DNA from: CAZVCJ01 sp964625745
GTDB lineage: Bacteria > Chloroflexota > Anaerolineae > VGOG01
DNA: 64,000 bases
Assembly: GCA_964625745.1 (NCBI GenBank)
Contig: CAZVCJ010000001.1
Coordinates: 1-64,000 of the forward strand
Reading direction: 5' to 3'
The notes below the pieces were generated by a model that was not told the origin of the DNA, searched no databases, and saw only the letters and a program-made list of their open reading frames with translations. A program made the translations under genes and the position numbers. The stretch's first letter is position 1, and every line of letters begins with the position of its first letter. Shown here piece after piece: positions 34,391-43,645 of this stretch.

Positions 34391-34419
34391 TTGACAATCT
34401 TTGGCCTATCCTGTATAAT
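34391..34419 (+). promoter_or_regulatory. Consensus sigma-A promoter for the S1-domain gene
   Basis: TTGACA (34391-34396), 17 bp, TATAAT (34414-34419), a perfect match. The leader to the proposed start is about 375 nt. Confidence 0.85.
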
Positions 34420-34425
34420 TGCTTG

Positions 34426-34802
34426 GAGCTAAAATCAGTGCAAAAAACCTATCCCTTCAAGAGGACGTACGGAGGTCTGACGCTCGGCTCGCCTGAACAC
34501 GGATTTTGAGGCATTTCTGGAAGCCTAAGGGGCTGAACTAGCCTGTTTGGCAGCGGGTTTTGTGCTGTCGAGTCAGGAGCCGCTTTTATGCAGTTAATGA
34601 ACTGCCCTACGAAGGTGCCATAACCATTACGTTCCAGCAAACATCCGCCATAAGGCAGCAGAAGGCCCGGCAACTATCCTCGGCATTAAGAGGTAGGAGG
34701 CCGGGTCTTTGTTTGTGTGGAGAAGCAGTTATACTGGTAAATTGGGAAACTGAGATTCGATTCACCAATCTACCAAAACTCTTAAGGGGGGAAGTAGAAG
34801 CC
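34426..34802 (+). promoter_or_regulatory. Long structured 5' leader of the S1-domain gene
   Basis: About 375 nt with no convincing gene. Near 34667-34713, GGCCCGGC pairs with GCCGGGTC around an inner stem, followed by TTTGTTTGT, a terminator-like shape. This could be an attenuator or an autoregulatory S1-binding leader. It did not match the tmRNA, 6S, SRP or RNase P patterns I could check by eye. Confidence 0.4.
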
Positions 34803-36188
34803 GTGGAACAACCCTTAGTTATGGATGAGTTGGTTGAGGAAGAGCAGGTTCCGTCGCTCATGGGGGAGCTCTTTGAGGAAGAATACGATTATAAGCATCC
34901 GAAACGCGGCAGTATCCGCCAGGCCGTGGTGCTGTCCATCGAACCTCATCAGATCGTCGTGGATGTCAGAGCCAAGCGGGACGGCATCGTTCCGGAGGGC
35001 GACCTGGTGAGATTGAGGGAGAGTGAATTAAGCGCGATAGAGGTTGGCGCTGAGATACTGGTCTATGTCCTCAGCCCCCAGGATAACGACGGAAACGTGA
35101 TCGTTTCTGTGAACATGGCCCTGGTACATCAGGATTGGCTGAGGGCCGAAGAGTTTCTTGAGAGCGGTGAGATACACGAAGGGAAGGTAAGCAATTGCAA
35201 CAAGGGGGGGGTGATTGTGCCCTTCGGCAGGATTTCGGGGTTCGTTCCGGCTTCGCAACTGGTGGACATGCCTCGTCGGCTGTCTCATGAGCGGAAAATG
35301 GCCAGGCTGTCCGAATTCATAGGGGAGACGCTGCCGCTAAAAGTCATCGAGGTGCAGCGCATCCGACGACGCTTGATCTTCTCGGAACGAGTGGCACAGC
35401 GCCAATGGTGTGAGCAGCAAAAGCAACAATTGATGAACGAGCTTTACGAAGGCGAGGTTCGACGGGGCATCGTCAGCAGCTTGTGCAATTTCGGCGCTTT
35501 CGTTGACCTGGGGGGCGCCGATGGCCTGGTGCACATTTCCGAACTCGCCTGGCATAGGGTAAGACACTCCCGCGAAGTGCTGAGTGTTGGCGATGAAGTT
35601 GACGTTTATGTTCTGCGCCTGGATCACGAGAGAGGGAGAATCGGCCTCAGCATCAAGCGTCTGCTACCAGACCCCTGGACCCTGGTGGATGATAAGTATC
35701 AGGTAGGACAGGTTGTGCAGGGTAAAATCACCAACGTCGTCGCTTTCGGGGCCTTTGCTCGCCTGGAGCTGGGGGTGGAGGGCTTGATCCACATATCTGA
35801 GCTGGCCGAGGGCAGAATCGGCCACCCGTCCAGCGTGGTGAAGAAAGGCGACGAGCTGACCTTGCGCATCATCAGCATAAATGCCGAGCGGCGGCGCATT
35901 GGCTTGAGCTTGCGCCAGGCGCCACCCCCGGAAGAGCTGGCCGAGGTCGAGGAGGAGCTGGAACCTGAGCTTGCTCCCGATGATCAATTAGTCCCTGCGG
36001 AGGCGCAAGAAATGGTTGAGGAGGTCGCTGCCTCCGGAGAGGAAGCGGTGGAGCCGGCCGAGGTCGAGGAGGAGCTGGAAGCTGAGCTTGCCCCCGACGA
36101 TCAATTAGTCCCTGGGGAGGTAGCGGTGGAAACTAGTGAGGAGGTCCCTCAGGTGGAAACCGACGAGGAGATGCCTCAAGAAAGTTGA
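34803..36188 (+). CDS. rpsA: S1-domain RNA-binding protein (ribosomal protein S1 homologue)
   Basis: Four S1 (OB-fold) domains at about residues 30-100, 115-185, 217-285 and 300-370; the last two carry the classic GAFVDLGG-DGLVHISEL and GAFARLELGVEGLIHISEL cores. Such proteins help the 30S subunit bind mRNA. The C-terminal 80 residues are very acidic and contain a direct repeat (EVEEELE, then ELAPDDQLVP, twice). GTG 34803 follows GGGGGGAAG; the frame is open upstream but without domain character. ATG 34821 is an alternative start. Confidence 0.88.
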   Translation: MEQPLVMDELVEEEQVPSLMGELFEEEYDYKHPKRGSIRQAVVLSIEPHQIVVDVRAKRDGIVPEGDLVRLRESELSAIEVGAEILVYVLSPQDNDGNVIVSVNMALVHQDWLRAEEFLESGEIHEGKVSNCNKGGVIVPFGRISGFVPASQLVDMPRRLSHERKMARLSEFIGETLPLKVIEVQRIRRRLIFSERVAQRQWCEQQKQQLMNELYEGEVRRGIVSSLCNFGAFVDLGGADGLVHISELAWHRVRHSREVLSVGDEVDVYVLRLDHERGRIGLSIKRLLPDPWTLVDDKYQVGQVVQGKITNVVAFGAFARLELGVEGLIHISELAEGRIGHPSSVVKKGDELTLRIISINAERRRIGLSLRQAPPPEELAEVEEELEPELAPDDQLVPAEAQEMVEEVAASGEEAVEPAEVEEELEAELAPDDQLVPGEVAVETSEEVPQVETDEEMPQES

Positions 36189-36227
36189 TATTGAGAAGCA
36201 AATTCTTGAGGCACTGCTTTTACGAAG

Positions 36228-36257
36228 ATATGCGCTTGATCCAAGCGCATATTTTTG
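36228..36257 (+). terminator. Terminator after the S1-domain gene
   Basis: ATATGCGCTTG, loop ATC, CAAGCGCATAT, then TTTTT: a perfect 11-bp stem at 36228-36252. Confidence 0.9.
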
Positions 36258-36322
36258 GTTGATCACTGCGATTTGTCAGGATGAGCAAAAACACGTATAA
36301 TCAGATCAAGAGGTAAAAGGAA

Positions 36323-38323
36323 TTGAATCTCATCTCCAGCTTTTTCACTGCCAATATGATCCTCGTCTTTTTCATCAATGGTCTCGCTTTCTTCGTTATG
36401 GGCCTGGCCATAACGCTCGAAACGATCAGGCCCAGCAAGCTGAAATTGGCAGAGAGCCTGTGGCTTCTGGCTGTCTTCGCGTTCCTGCGGAGCCTGGCGA
36501 ACTGGACGGAGATGTTCTTGCTCATTCAGGGGCAAGCTACGCCGGCCAGCGACAACCTCCCTCTCCAAACAGCGAAAGTGCTGTTGCTTCCCCTCTCCTG
36601 CATATTCCTCCTCCAATTTGGAACAAAAACGATCAGCGCTGCTACTCAGAGGTATCGCTGGCTGCGATGGATCCACCTGGTCCTGACTTCTTTTTGGCTG
36701 CTGGTGCTTATTGCAACATACTCCCCGTCTATGGCGAGCGCCGACTGGCTGCTGACCGCCGAGGTTCTGGCCCGTTACTTCCTCTACCTGCCGAGCGCGG
36801 CGTTGGCGGGCTTGGCTATTTTCTTCCACTGTCGTGTCCTCCGGGAAATGAAGCTGCCCCACATTGCCAGGGATTGCCTCGGGGCGGCGGTGGTCTTTGG
36901 GCTCAAAGCGATCCTCGCCGGCCTGGTTGTCTCCCCAGCTCCTTATTTTCCGGCCTCCTTCTTGAATGAAAGTTCCTTCCTGGCCGTGGTGGGCGTGCCA
37001 GTTCAGGTCTTCCGGACGATAACGGCCTTGGCTATTGCCTACTTCATCGTCCGTACTCTGGCTGTCTTCGAGATCGAGCGGGGCCGGCAGCTCGAGGTAG
37101 CGACCCAGCAGCGTTTTCAAGCGCAGCAGGAAGCCCTGGAAGCCCAGCGCCAGGCGCGCGAAGAGATAGAGCGGTGGAGTAAGCAATTGGAAGATGTAGT
37201 CAGCAGCATTGCCACGGCCGTCAGTCAACCCCTTGAGCTGAAAGAGATGTTGGACGTAGCCCTCCGTAAGGCGATGGAGTTGATAGGGCTCGAAGTGGGT
37301 GTGGTATTCCTTGCAGACGACCAAACAAAGGAGCTAGCGCTTGTCACGCACCGCGGGGTGTCTCAGAGGATCACCCAGGATATAGAGAGAATGAAGTTTA
37401 GCGAAGGGCTAGCAGGACGGGCGGCCAACTCGGGGGAGCCTATCGTCGTCGAGAACCTCTCCGAGGATCCCAGGCTGATCAGTATGGCGGCCAAGGAGGT
37501 GGGGTTGCGGTTTAGCGCTAGCGTACCGCTGAAGTCCAGGGGTAGGCTACTAGGGATCATGAGCGTGGCCAGCAAAAGCCGCCGTTCGTTCACACCCCAA
37601 GAAGTGACCATACTCACCGCTATCGGCCAGCAGATCGGCGTGGCGATTGAGAACGCCAGGCTGTATGAGCAGGTGCAAAGCGTGGCTGCGTTGGAGGAAC
37701 GGGGCCGGCTAGGCCGGGAGCTGCACGATGGACTGGCCCAGGTGCTGGCCTACCTGCACCTGCAAAGCAAGGCTGCGGAGGGGCTGCTCTCTTCAGGCCA
37801 GATAGCTCAGGCCCAGGCTGAACTACACGAGATGCAAGAGGTGGCCCAAGAAGCCTATGGGGACGTGCGAGAATCCATCCTTGGCCTGCGAACCACCATG
37901 ACACCCGGCGAGGGCCTCATTCTCACGCTAACCGAATACCTCGATAAGTTCAGCCAACAAAGTGGGATCAATGCGAGGTTAGTGATCGGCGATGACGCTG
38001 AGATGAAATTCACACCTGTAGTGGAGATCCAACTCCTGCGCATTATTCAAGAGGCATTGGCCAACATCAGGAAGCACTCTGGGGCAAGCAGGGCCTGGGT
38101 CAGGCTCGAGGCCGATGAGGCGGGGGCTGTGATCACTGTAGAAGACGATGGCCAAGGGTTCGATCCATCGCGCATCTGGCAAGACCGTCAGGAGCACTTC
38201 GGCCTGCAGACGATGAGGGAAAGGGTAGAGAGCGTGGGGGGTGTCCTTCAGGTTTCGACGCAGCCTGGGCAGGGGACGAGGTTGACCGTTCAACTCCCTC
38301 TCAGCCGCCAAGGAGGGAAATAA
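36323..38323 (+). CDS. Membrane sensor histidine kinase (GAF, HisKA_3, NarX/DegS family)
   Basis: A 666-residue sensor. About seven hydrophobic segments (residues 1-250) form a membrane sensor module, then a coiled coil (about 255-290), a GAF domain (about 290-445), the HisKA_3 dimerisation region with the phospho-acceptor in RLGRELHDGLAQVL (His about 468), and an HATPase_c domain (IIQEALANIRKHS N box, VEDDGQGFD G1 box). TTG start at 36323. The response regulator gene begins 2 bp after its stop. The signal is unknown; the downstream respiratory genes suggest redox or acceptor sensing. Confidence 0.9.
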   Translation: MNLISSFFTANMILVFFINGLAFFVMGLAITLETIRPSKLKLAESLWLLAVFAFLRSLANWTEMFLLIQGQATPASDNLPLQTAKVLLLPLSCIFLLQFGTKTISAATQRYRWLRWIHLVLTSFWLLVLIATYSPSMASADWLLTAEVLARYFLYLPSAALAGLAIFFHCRVLREMKLPHIARDCLGAAVVFGLKAILAGLVVSPAPYFPASFLNESSFLAVVGVPVQVFRTITALAIAYFIVRTLAVFEIERGRQLEVATQQRFQAQQEALEAQRQAREEIERWSKQLEDVVSSIATAVSQPLELKEMLDVALRKAMELIGLEVGVVFLADDQTKELALVTHRGVSQRITQDIERMKFSEGLAGRAANSGEPIVVENLSEDPRLISMAAKEVGLRFSASVPLKSRGRLLGIMSVASKSRRSFTPQEVTILTAIGQQIGVAIENARLYEQVQSVAALEERGRLGRELHDGLAQVLAYLHLQSKAAEGLLSSGQIAQAQAELHEMQEVAQEAYGDVRESILGLRTTMTPGEGLILTLTEYLDKFSQQSGINARLVIGDDAEMKFTPVVEIQLLRIIQEALANIRKHSGASRAWVRLEADEAGAVITVEDDGQGFDPSRIWQDRQEHFGLQTMRERVESVGGVLQVSTQPGQGTRLTVQLPLSRQGGK

Positions 38324-38325
38324 AG

Positions 38326-38997
38326 GTGGACTTGATCCGAGTGCTTTTGGTAGACGACCACGTCTTATTTCGGAAGGGTTTGGCCAGCCTGATAGACCCT
38401 TTGGAGGACATGGAGGTAGTGGGGGAAGCGGGTGATGGGCGAGAGGCGCTGGAGAGGGCCAGGGAACTGATGCCAGACGTGATCCTCATGGACATCCACA
38501 TGCCGGGCTGGGATGGATTGAGGGCGACGCAGTTGATCAAAGAGGAGATGCCCTACGTCAAGATCGTCATGCTCACCATCTCCGATGACGATGAGGACAT
38601 CTTCGAGGCCATCAAAAGCGGAGCTCAGGGGTATCTCTTGAAGAACCTGGAGCCCGAGGAGCTGTTCGAGATGCTCAGGGGTGTCTATAGAGGGGAAGCG
38701 TCCATCTCGGGCCTGACAGCCGCCAGAATCCTCGACGAGTTCGCCCGCCTGGCTCAGAGAAAGAGCTCCGGTTCCAGCTCTGGAGAGAGCCTTACCCCGA
38801 GGGAAAGGGAGGTACTGCAGCTTGTGGCCCAGGGTGCCACGAACAGGGAGATCGCCTCTCAGTTGTTCATCGCCGAGAACACGGTGAAGAACCACCTGCG
38901 CAACATCCTGGCCAAGCTGCATGTGCAGAACCGTGTTCAGGCGGCTGCCTACGCCCTCCGCGAAGGGCTGATTGGGGATTCCTCTCCGGGGGGATAG
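38326..38997 (+). CDS. NarL/FixJ-family response regulator
   Basis: Partner of the kinase just upstream. Receiver domain with acidic pair VDDH, phospho-acceptor Asp about 56 (VILMDIHMPGWDG) and Lys in the LLKNLEPEEL region; C-terminal LuxR-type HTH with LTPREREVLQLVAQGATNREIA and NTVKNHLRNILAKL. GTG start at 38326 with AAGGAGGGA upstream. Likely target is the respiratory block that follows, but no operator was identified. Confidence 0.93.
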   Translation: MDLIRVLLVDDHVLFRKGLASLIDPLEDMEVVGEAGDGREALERARELMPDVILMDIHMPGWDGLRATQLIKEEMPYVKIVMLTISDDDEDIFEAIKSGAQGYLLKNLEPEELFEMLRGVYRGEASISGLTAARILDEFARLAQRKSSGSSSGESLTPREREVLQLVAQGATNREIASQLFIAENTVKNHLRNILAKLHVQNRVQAAAYALREGLIGDSSPGG

Positions 38998-39037
38998 TCC
39001 TTTCGAACTATAGACACAGCCCTATTCCTAGTACATT

Positions 39038-39064
39038 AGAGCTATCTTGAGATAGCTCTTTTTT
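39038..39064 (+). terminator. Terminator after the two-component system
   Basis: AGAGCTATC, loop TTGA, GATAGCTCT, then TTTTTT (39038-39064). Confidence 0.88.
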
Positions 39065-39209
39065 AGTCTCAAAATAGCTCTATTGAGGGATATACAAGGG
39101 GGAAGAGGTATGTTATAATAAACTGAAGGGATGCCCTGCGGCTCAAAATCGCCCAGGGGTATGATTTGATTGATGGAAGGGTGCGATCATTCAGAAAGAA
39201 GTAGGGACT

Positions 39210-39650
39210 ATGAAGCGTGTCTTCATTCTTTCCACCCATCCACTGTTTAGCCAGGGCGTCGAAAGCCTGCTCCGTCACGAACCGGGGCTGGAGATTGTGG
39301 GCTGGCAGGCGGATGTAGACAACGCTATTGAGCGCATCAAGGAGCTTCAGGCGGATGTGGTCATCCTCGACAGCGGTGACTTGGCGTGTAATCTTACGCC
39401 AGCAGTGATGCGCATCTTGAGAGAGGGGGGGGGAACCAAGGTCATCGGATTGAATCTTCAGGACAACACCATGTGCATCTATCGCGGGGAGCAGCGGGTG
39501 GTGAAGGAAGTGAAGGACCTGGTGGAGGCCATCGGGCCCAGCCCGCTCTCTCCTGAGCCGGTGAGCTCCGAAGACCTGGCCAGGCTTGGCCAGGTCGCGG
39601 AGACAAGAAAATCAAAAGGAGGACAAGATGACAGAGAATACGAGGCCTGA
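39210..39650 (+). CDS. Stand-alone receiver-like (pseudo-receiver) protein
   Basis: A 146-residue protein with a receiver-domain look: KRVFILSTHPLFSQGVESLL and ADVVILDSGD with an Asp at the phosphorylation position (about 54). The second acidic pocket residue and the conserved Lys are not obvious, and there is no output domain, so it may be a degenerate receiver. The C-terminal 40 residues (RGEQRVVKEVKDLVEAI and beyond) have no known fold. Its 3' end overlaps the proposed start of the flavoprotein gene by 23 bp. A truncated near-copy occurs at 41420-41816. Confidence 0.65.
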   Translation: MKRVFILSTHPLFSQGVESLLRHEPGLEIVGWQADVDNAIERIKELQADVVILDSGDLACNLTPAVMRILREGGGTKVIGLNLQDNTMCIYRGEQRVVKEVKDLVEAIGPSPLSPEPVSSEDLARLGQVAETRKSKGGQDDREYEA

Positions 39651-41337
39651 AGACCTGAACGGAGAGAACTCACTAAATACACCAAAGAAAGGAGAAACAA
39701 CCATGAGTTCCGGAGAGAAAGAGCAGAAAAGAATATCGCGTAGGGAGTTTGTGAAGGGGGCAGCCGTTGGCGCTGCGGGGGTAGCTGCCGCGGGCGTGTT
39801 GGCCAGTTGTGCGCAGGAAGCGACTCCATGTCCGCCGGCCCCGACTGCAGTTCCATGTCCGCCGGCCCCGACTGCAGCTCCGTGTCCGGTCCCTTGGCTT
39901 CCCGAGAAGTGGGACTACGAGGCGGATGTGGTGGTTGTCGGATGGGGGGGGGCAGGTTCCGCGGCTTCAATAGTGGCACATGACGAAGGAGCAAAAGTGC
40001 TTTTGCTGGAGAAGATGCCGGAAGGCAAGGAAGGTGGCAGTACCAGGGTATCCGGCAACGTGTGGGCCTATTATGATGACATCAATAAGTCACTCGAGTA
40101 TAGGAGGGCCTCGTGTGGCGAGCTTCCTGTCCCCGAAGACATACTTCAAACCTGGGCAGAGGAAACATCCAAGAATGACGAGTGGATTAAGAGTCTTGGG
40201 GCTGAAATAGGATTTATGCCTGTACCCGTCCATTTCCCCGAATATCCAGGAAGTGACAGCTACAAAGGTTATCATCACGTTATGCCCGGGTGGGGTATGG
40301 GAAGAATTCACGAAGTATTCAAAACCGCTATTGAGAAGAGGGGAATCGAGGTCATGTATGAAACTCCTGGCAAAAAACTAATCCAGGACGCCAAAACAAA
40401 GGAGATCCTAGGTGTAGTAGCAGAGAAGGCCGGGACTGAAGTATACATTAAGGCAAAGAAAGCTGTGGTGTTAACCTGCGGAGGCTTCGAAGGCAATCAG
40501 CAGATGATACGGGACTACCTGATGTTACCTAAGGCCTATCCCTGGGGCACTCCGGGCAGCACAGGAGACGGAATTCGTATGGCGCAAGAAGTTGGAGCCG
40601 ACCTGTGGCACATGAGGAACTATATGGGTATTGCGGGCATGAAAGTCCCAGAATACGACTGCGGGTTCTATGTGAGCCCGGCTGGTAATGGCTGGATCAA
40701 CGTGGCTTTAGATGGGAAAAGGTTTGCGAACGAAAAAATTGCTAGTGATCACGGCAAGGCGATGATTCACGGCAGGTACGAGCTGTATCCCGACAGGCCC
40801 TATTTCACGGTGTTTGACGAGACCGCAAGGCTGGCTGGCCCCCTGAACCTCCCATTGGAGTATACACCCTTCGGCTGGAACTTGGAGGTTCTGGCCTACA
40901 AGTGGAGTCAGGACAATAGCGTCGAGATAGCGAAAGGTTGGATAAAGAAGGCGGATACCGTCAGCGAACTGGCTACAGGAATCGGACTGGACTCCGCTGC
41001 ACTGGAAAAAACCGTTAGCGATTACAATAGCTACTGTAAAGCAGGCGTGGACTCCGAATTTGGTCGAGACCCCAAGACCCTTGTGCCGCTGGAAACGCCA
41101 CCCTATTACGCTTACGAGTGGGGACCTCTTTTGGTCTACACGTGCGGTGGCCCCAGACGAAACAAGTCTAGTCAGGTATTGAATTCAGACGGTGTACCCA
41201 TCCCAAGACTATACACCGCGGGTGAGATGAGCAGCACATATAGCCGTTGCATGGATGGCGGAGACATGATCGCTGATACTCTTGCTTTCGGCCGCATTGC
41301 AGGCAAGAACGCTGCTGCGGAGAAGCCCTGGGCATAG
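39628..41337 (+). CDS. Tat-exported fumarate-reductase-like FAD flavoprotein, unit 1
   Basis: Predicted terminal reductase of the fumarate/urocanate/methacrylate reductase family, working outside the membrane on an unknown enoate-type substrate. Twin-arginine signal SRREFVKGAAVGAAG with lipobox LASC, then a Cys/Pro-rich linker with a repeated PCPPAPTA unit, then the FAD-binding motif VVVGWGGAGSAASI and a C-terminal GEMSSTYSRCMDGGDMIAD flavin site. No heme motif, unlike flavocytochrome c, so electrons must come from a separate cytochrome. Two starts have ribosome sites: ATG 39628 and ATG 39703; the second gives a normal Tat signal length. Confidence 0.85.
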   Translation: MTENTRPEDLNGENSLNTPKKGETTMSSGEKEQKRISRREFVKGAAVGAAGVAAAGVLASCAQEATPCPPAPTAVPCPPAPTAAPCPVPWLPEKWDYEADVVVVGWGGAGSAASIVAHDEGAKVLLLEKMPEGKEGGSTRVSGNVWAYYDDINKSLEYRRASCGELPVPEDILQTWAEETSKNDEWIKSLGAEIGFMPVPVHFPEYPGSDSYKGYHHVMPGWGMGRIHEVFKTAIEKRGIEVMYETPGKKLIQDAKTKEILGVVAEKAGTEVYIKAKKAVVLTCGGFEGNQQMIRDYLMLPKAYPWGTPGSTGDGIRMAQEVGADLWHMRNYMGIAGMKVPEYDCGFYVSPAGNGWINVALDGKRFANEKIASDHGKAMIHGRYELYPDRPYFTVFDETARLAGPLNLPLEYTPFGWNLEVLAYKWSQDNSVEIAKGWIKKADTVSELATGIGLDSAALEKTVSDYNSYCKAGVDSEFGRDPKTLVPLETPPYYAYEWGPLLVYTCGGPRRNKSSQVLNSDGVPIPRLYTAGEMSSTYSRCMDGGDMIADTLAFGRIAGKNAAAEKPWA

Positions 41338-41380
41338 AGGCATAGCCTAAGAAGCCGTTAGTTGTAATGGGTTCATAATG

Positions 41381-41404
41381 AGAGCCCGGATCTCTCCGGG
41401 CTCT
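41381..41404 (+). terminator. Terminator-like hairpin after flavoprotein 1
   Basis: AGAGCCCGG, loop ATCTCT, CCGGGCTCT; no clear T run. A related hairpin follows flavoprotein 2. Confidence 0.6.
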
Positions 41405-41419
41405 CACTCCAAGGAACAT

Positions 41420-41816
41420 AGAAATCGGAAGCCTGCTCCGTCAGGAAGTGGGGCTAGAGATCGTTGGCCGGGAGACGGACATAGACAAGGCCATCGAGCG
41501 CATCCGGGAGCTCAGGCCGGACGTGGTCATCGTGGACAGCGGTGACCCGGCGGGTGATCCTACGATAGCGGCGATGCGCATCTTGAGAGAGGGGGTGGGA
41601 GCCAAGGTCATCGGATTGAATCTTCAGGACAACACTATCTGCATCTATCGTGGTGAGCAGCGGGTGGTCAAGGAAGTGAAAGACCTGGTGGAAGCCATCG
41701 AGCCCAGCCCGCTCCCGCCTGAGCCGGTGAACTCTGAAGACCTGGCCAGGCTTGGCCAAGTCGTGGAGCCAAGAAAAACAAAAGGAGGACAACATGACGG
41801 AGAATACGAGACCTAA
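41420..41816 (+). pseudogene. Truncated second copy of the receiver-like gene
   Basis: About 90% identical in DNA to 39250-39650 by eye, but the first about 20 codons (the MKRVFILSTHPLFSQ part) are missing; homology starts just after the hairpin. No ATG precedes the conserved part; a GTG at 41448 could start a shortened protein lacking the first strand and helix. Probably non-functional, or kept only as the leader of the next gene. Confidence 0.7.
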
Positions 41817-43563
41817 AGACCTGAACAAAGAGAATTCACTAAATACATCAAAGAAAGGAGAAAGTATCATGAGTTCCGATGAGAAAGAACAGAAAAGAGC
41901 AACGCGCAGGGAGTTCATCAAGGGGGCAGCGGTTGGCGCTGCAGCAGTAGCTGGTGCGGGTGCGTTGGCCAGTTGTGCTGGCCCCCAAGGTGGAGTTGGT
42001 CCCCAAGGACCTGCTGGAACTGCCGGCCCTGCTGGCCCTGCTGGCCCTGCTGGCCCTGCCGGCATTGCCGGCCCTGCTGGCCCTGCCGGCATTGCAGAGA
42101 TCAAGTGGGATAAAGAAACCGATGTGGTGGTGGTAGGTTCGGGAAATGGGGGCATGTCTGCGGCGATCGCGGCGGCGAAGGAGGGAGCCAAAGTCATCGT
42201 CGTCGAAATAAGCTCCTGGACAGGCGGAGCTGCAGGATTTGCTGCTGGATCTATTCATACCTCAGGGATAACCACATGGGATCAATTTGTCCAGTACACC
42301 GAAGGACGCTTTATCGCAGAGCTGGGCGAAGCCTTTTGGAACAACTACGTTCCATATCTTGAGTGGCTGGAAGCTATAGGTGCATACTTTACGCCTACTC
42401 CTCCTCCTGGACTTGGGGGGAGATTTGGAAAAGGAGAACCTCATCCTATCCATGATCGCATGTACATCGACAGCCTTGTAAAGATCTTTGAGGATTCTGG
42501 TGGTACCCTCTTGCTAAAGACTAGGGCACTAAGAATCTTGACGGATGAGGAGGGGGCAATAGTTGGGTTGAAGGCGAAGGGGCCAGAAGGAACCTTGAAC
42601 ATAAAGGCGAAGGCAGTCATCCTGGCCTGCGGAGGATTCTTTAGTAACCAGGAGCTCAAAGGAAAATACTTGGGGCCTAACGCATCTTATACATCTGTCC
42701 TTGGAACTCCCTACAACATGGGAGATGGTATGTCAATGGCTCAAGAGGTCGGAGCATCATTAAGTGGATTCATGGGCAACGTCTGTTCGAGCCCGGGGCC
42801 GGCATATCCATTTAGAAATCCGCAAACGGAACGAGAAGATTACGAGCGGAGGGACGGATATACCTCTAAGTTCGGTGAGGGTAAGGGTGAGTATTGGCTA
42901 GTTGGCTATTGCAGACCACCGAAAGAACAGATATGGGTGAACTGGAATGGCAAAAGATTCTTCGATGAAAGCACAGAAGAGAGAATGAGAGGCAAGCACG
43001 CGTATTTCCAAGGGGTAGAATTCTGGCTACAACGACGGGCGGAGGCGTTTTCCGTATATGATGGTGCCATGTGGGATGCAGTGAAGAATAACACGCACAC
43101 CATCACAGATATAGGTACGGTAACTATCCAGCAGTGTCTCGACTTACTTCGCAACTACGGGGGAATTGTAGTGACAGAGGATACGATCGGCGGACTGGCT
43201 GGAAAACTCGAGGCCCTAACCCCAGGGATGCATAAGGCAAACTTCCTTAAGACGATCAATGAATATAATAAGGCTGTTACCGCCGGTACGACCAAGGAGT
43301 TGGAAGTTCCTAGAACAGGAATATTTGCGAAAATAGAAACCCCGCCTTTCTACGCTGTCCTACTAACACACTACATAATCCAGACTATTGGTGGGGTAGC
43401 CATAAACGGGAATGCACAGGTGCTGGACATGCAGAAGGAGGTTATCCCGGGACTGTACGCTGTTCCACCAACAGCTGAATCCGGCGTTGAAAGATATGTA
43501 GGTGGCATAGCTCAAGCTGGGACGTTTGGATATATCGCTGGCAAGAGCGCAGCCAAGGCATAG
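41794..43563 (+). CDS. Tat-exported fumarate-reductase-like FAD flavoprotein, unit 2, with collagen-like linker
   Basis: Second flavoprotein of the fumarate-reductase-like family. Tat signal TRREFIKGAAVGAAAVAG and lipobox LASC are almost the same as in unit 1. Next comes a GPAGPAGPAG-type collagen-like Gly-X-Y linker of about 37 residues, then FAD motif VVVGSGNGGMSAAI. The catalytic part is only distantly similar to unit 1, so the substrate may differ. No heme motif. Starts at ATG 41794 or ATG 41869, both with ribosome sites. RibF, TatA and heme-maturation genes downstream fit its needs. Confidence 0.85.
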   Translation: MTENTRPKDLNKENSLNTSKKGESIMSSDEKEQKRATRREFIKGAAVGAAAVAGAGALASCAGPQGGVGPQGPAGTAGPAGPAGPAGPAGIAGPAGPAGIAEIKWDKETDVVVVGSGNGGMSAAIAAAKEGAKVIVVEISSWTGGAAGFAAGSIHTSGITTWDQFVQYTEGRFIAELGEAFWNNYVPYLEWLEAIGAYFTPTPPPGLGGRFGKGEPHPIHDRMYIDSLVKIFEDSGGTLLLKTRALRILTDEEGAIVGLKAKGPEGTLNIKAKAVILACGGFFSNQELKGKYLGPNASYTSVLGTPYNMGDGMSMAQEVGASLSGFMGNVCSSPGPAYPFRNPQTEREDYERRDGYTSKFGEGKGEYWLVGYCRPPKEQIWVNWNGKRFFDESTEERMRGKHAYFQGVEFWLQRRAEAFSVYDGAMWDAVKNNTHTITDIGTVTIQQCLDLLRNYGGIVVTEDTIGGLAGKLEALTPGMHKANFLKTINEYNKAVTAGTTKELEVPRTGIFAKIETPPFYAVLLTHYIIQTIGGVAINGNAQVLDMQKEVIPGLYAVPPTAESGVERYVGGIAQAGTFGYIAGKSAAKA

Positions 43564-43612
43564 CCCTGGGAATAGAGGTGCCCAAAAGCCGTTAGTTGCA
43601 ATGGGCTTAAAT

Positions 43613-43645
43613 GAGAGCTCGGAGAGATCCGGGCTCTCATCCTTT
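43613..43645 (+). terminator. Terminator-like hairpin after flavoprotein 2
   Basis: GAGAGCTCGG (43613-43622) with CCGGGCTCTC (43629-43638), then ATCCTTTTG. Sequence around it (AGCCGTTAGTTGCAATGGG) matches the region after flavoprotein 1. Confidence 0.6.

Noticed and set aside
34426..34802. Leader of the S1-domain gene considered as tmRNA, 6S RNA, SRP RNA or RNase P RNA
   Set aside because: None of the hallmark motifs I could check by eye (tRNA-like 3' end, SRP tetraloop region, RNase P core) is present.
36263..37324. 353-codon minus-strand frame opposite the sensor kinase
   Set aside because: Shadow of the kinase gene; no domain, low-complexity Gln/Glu-rich.
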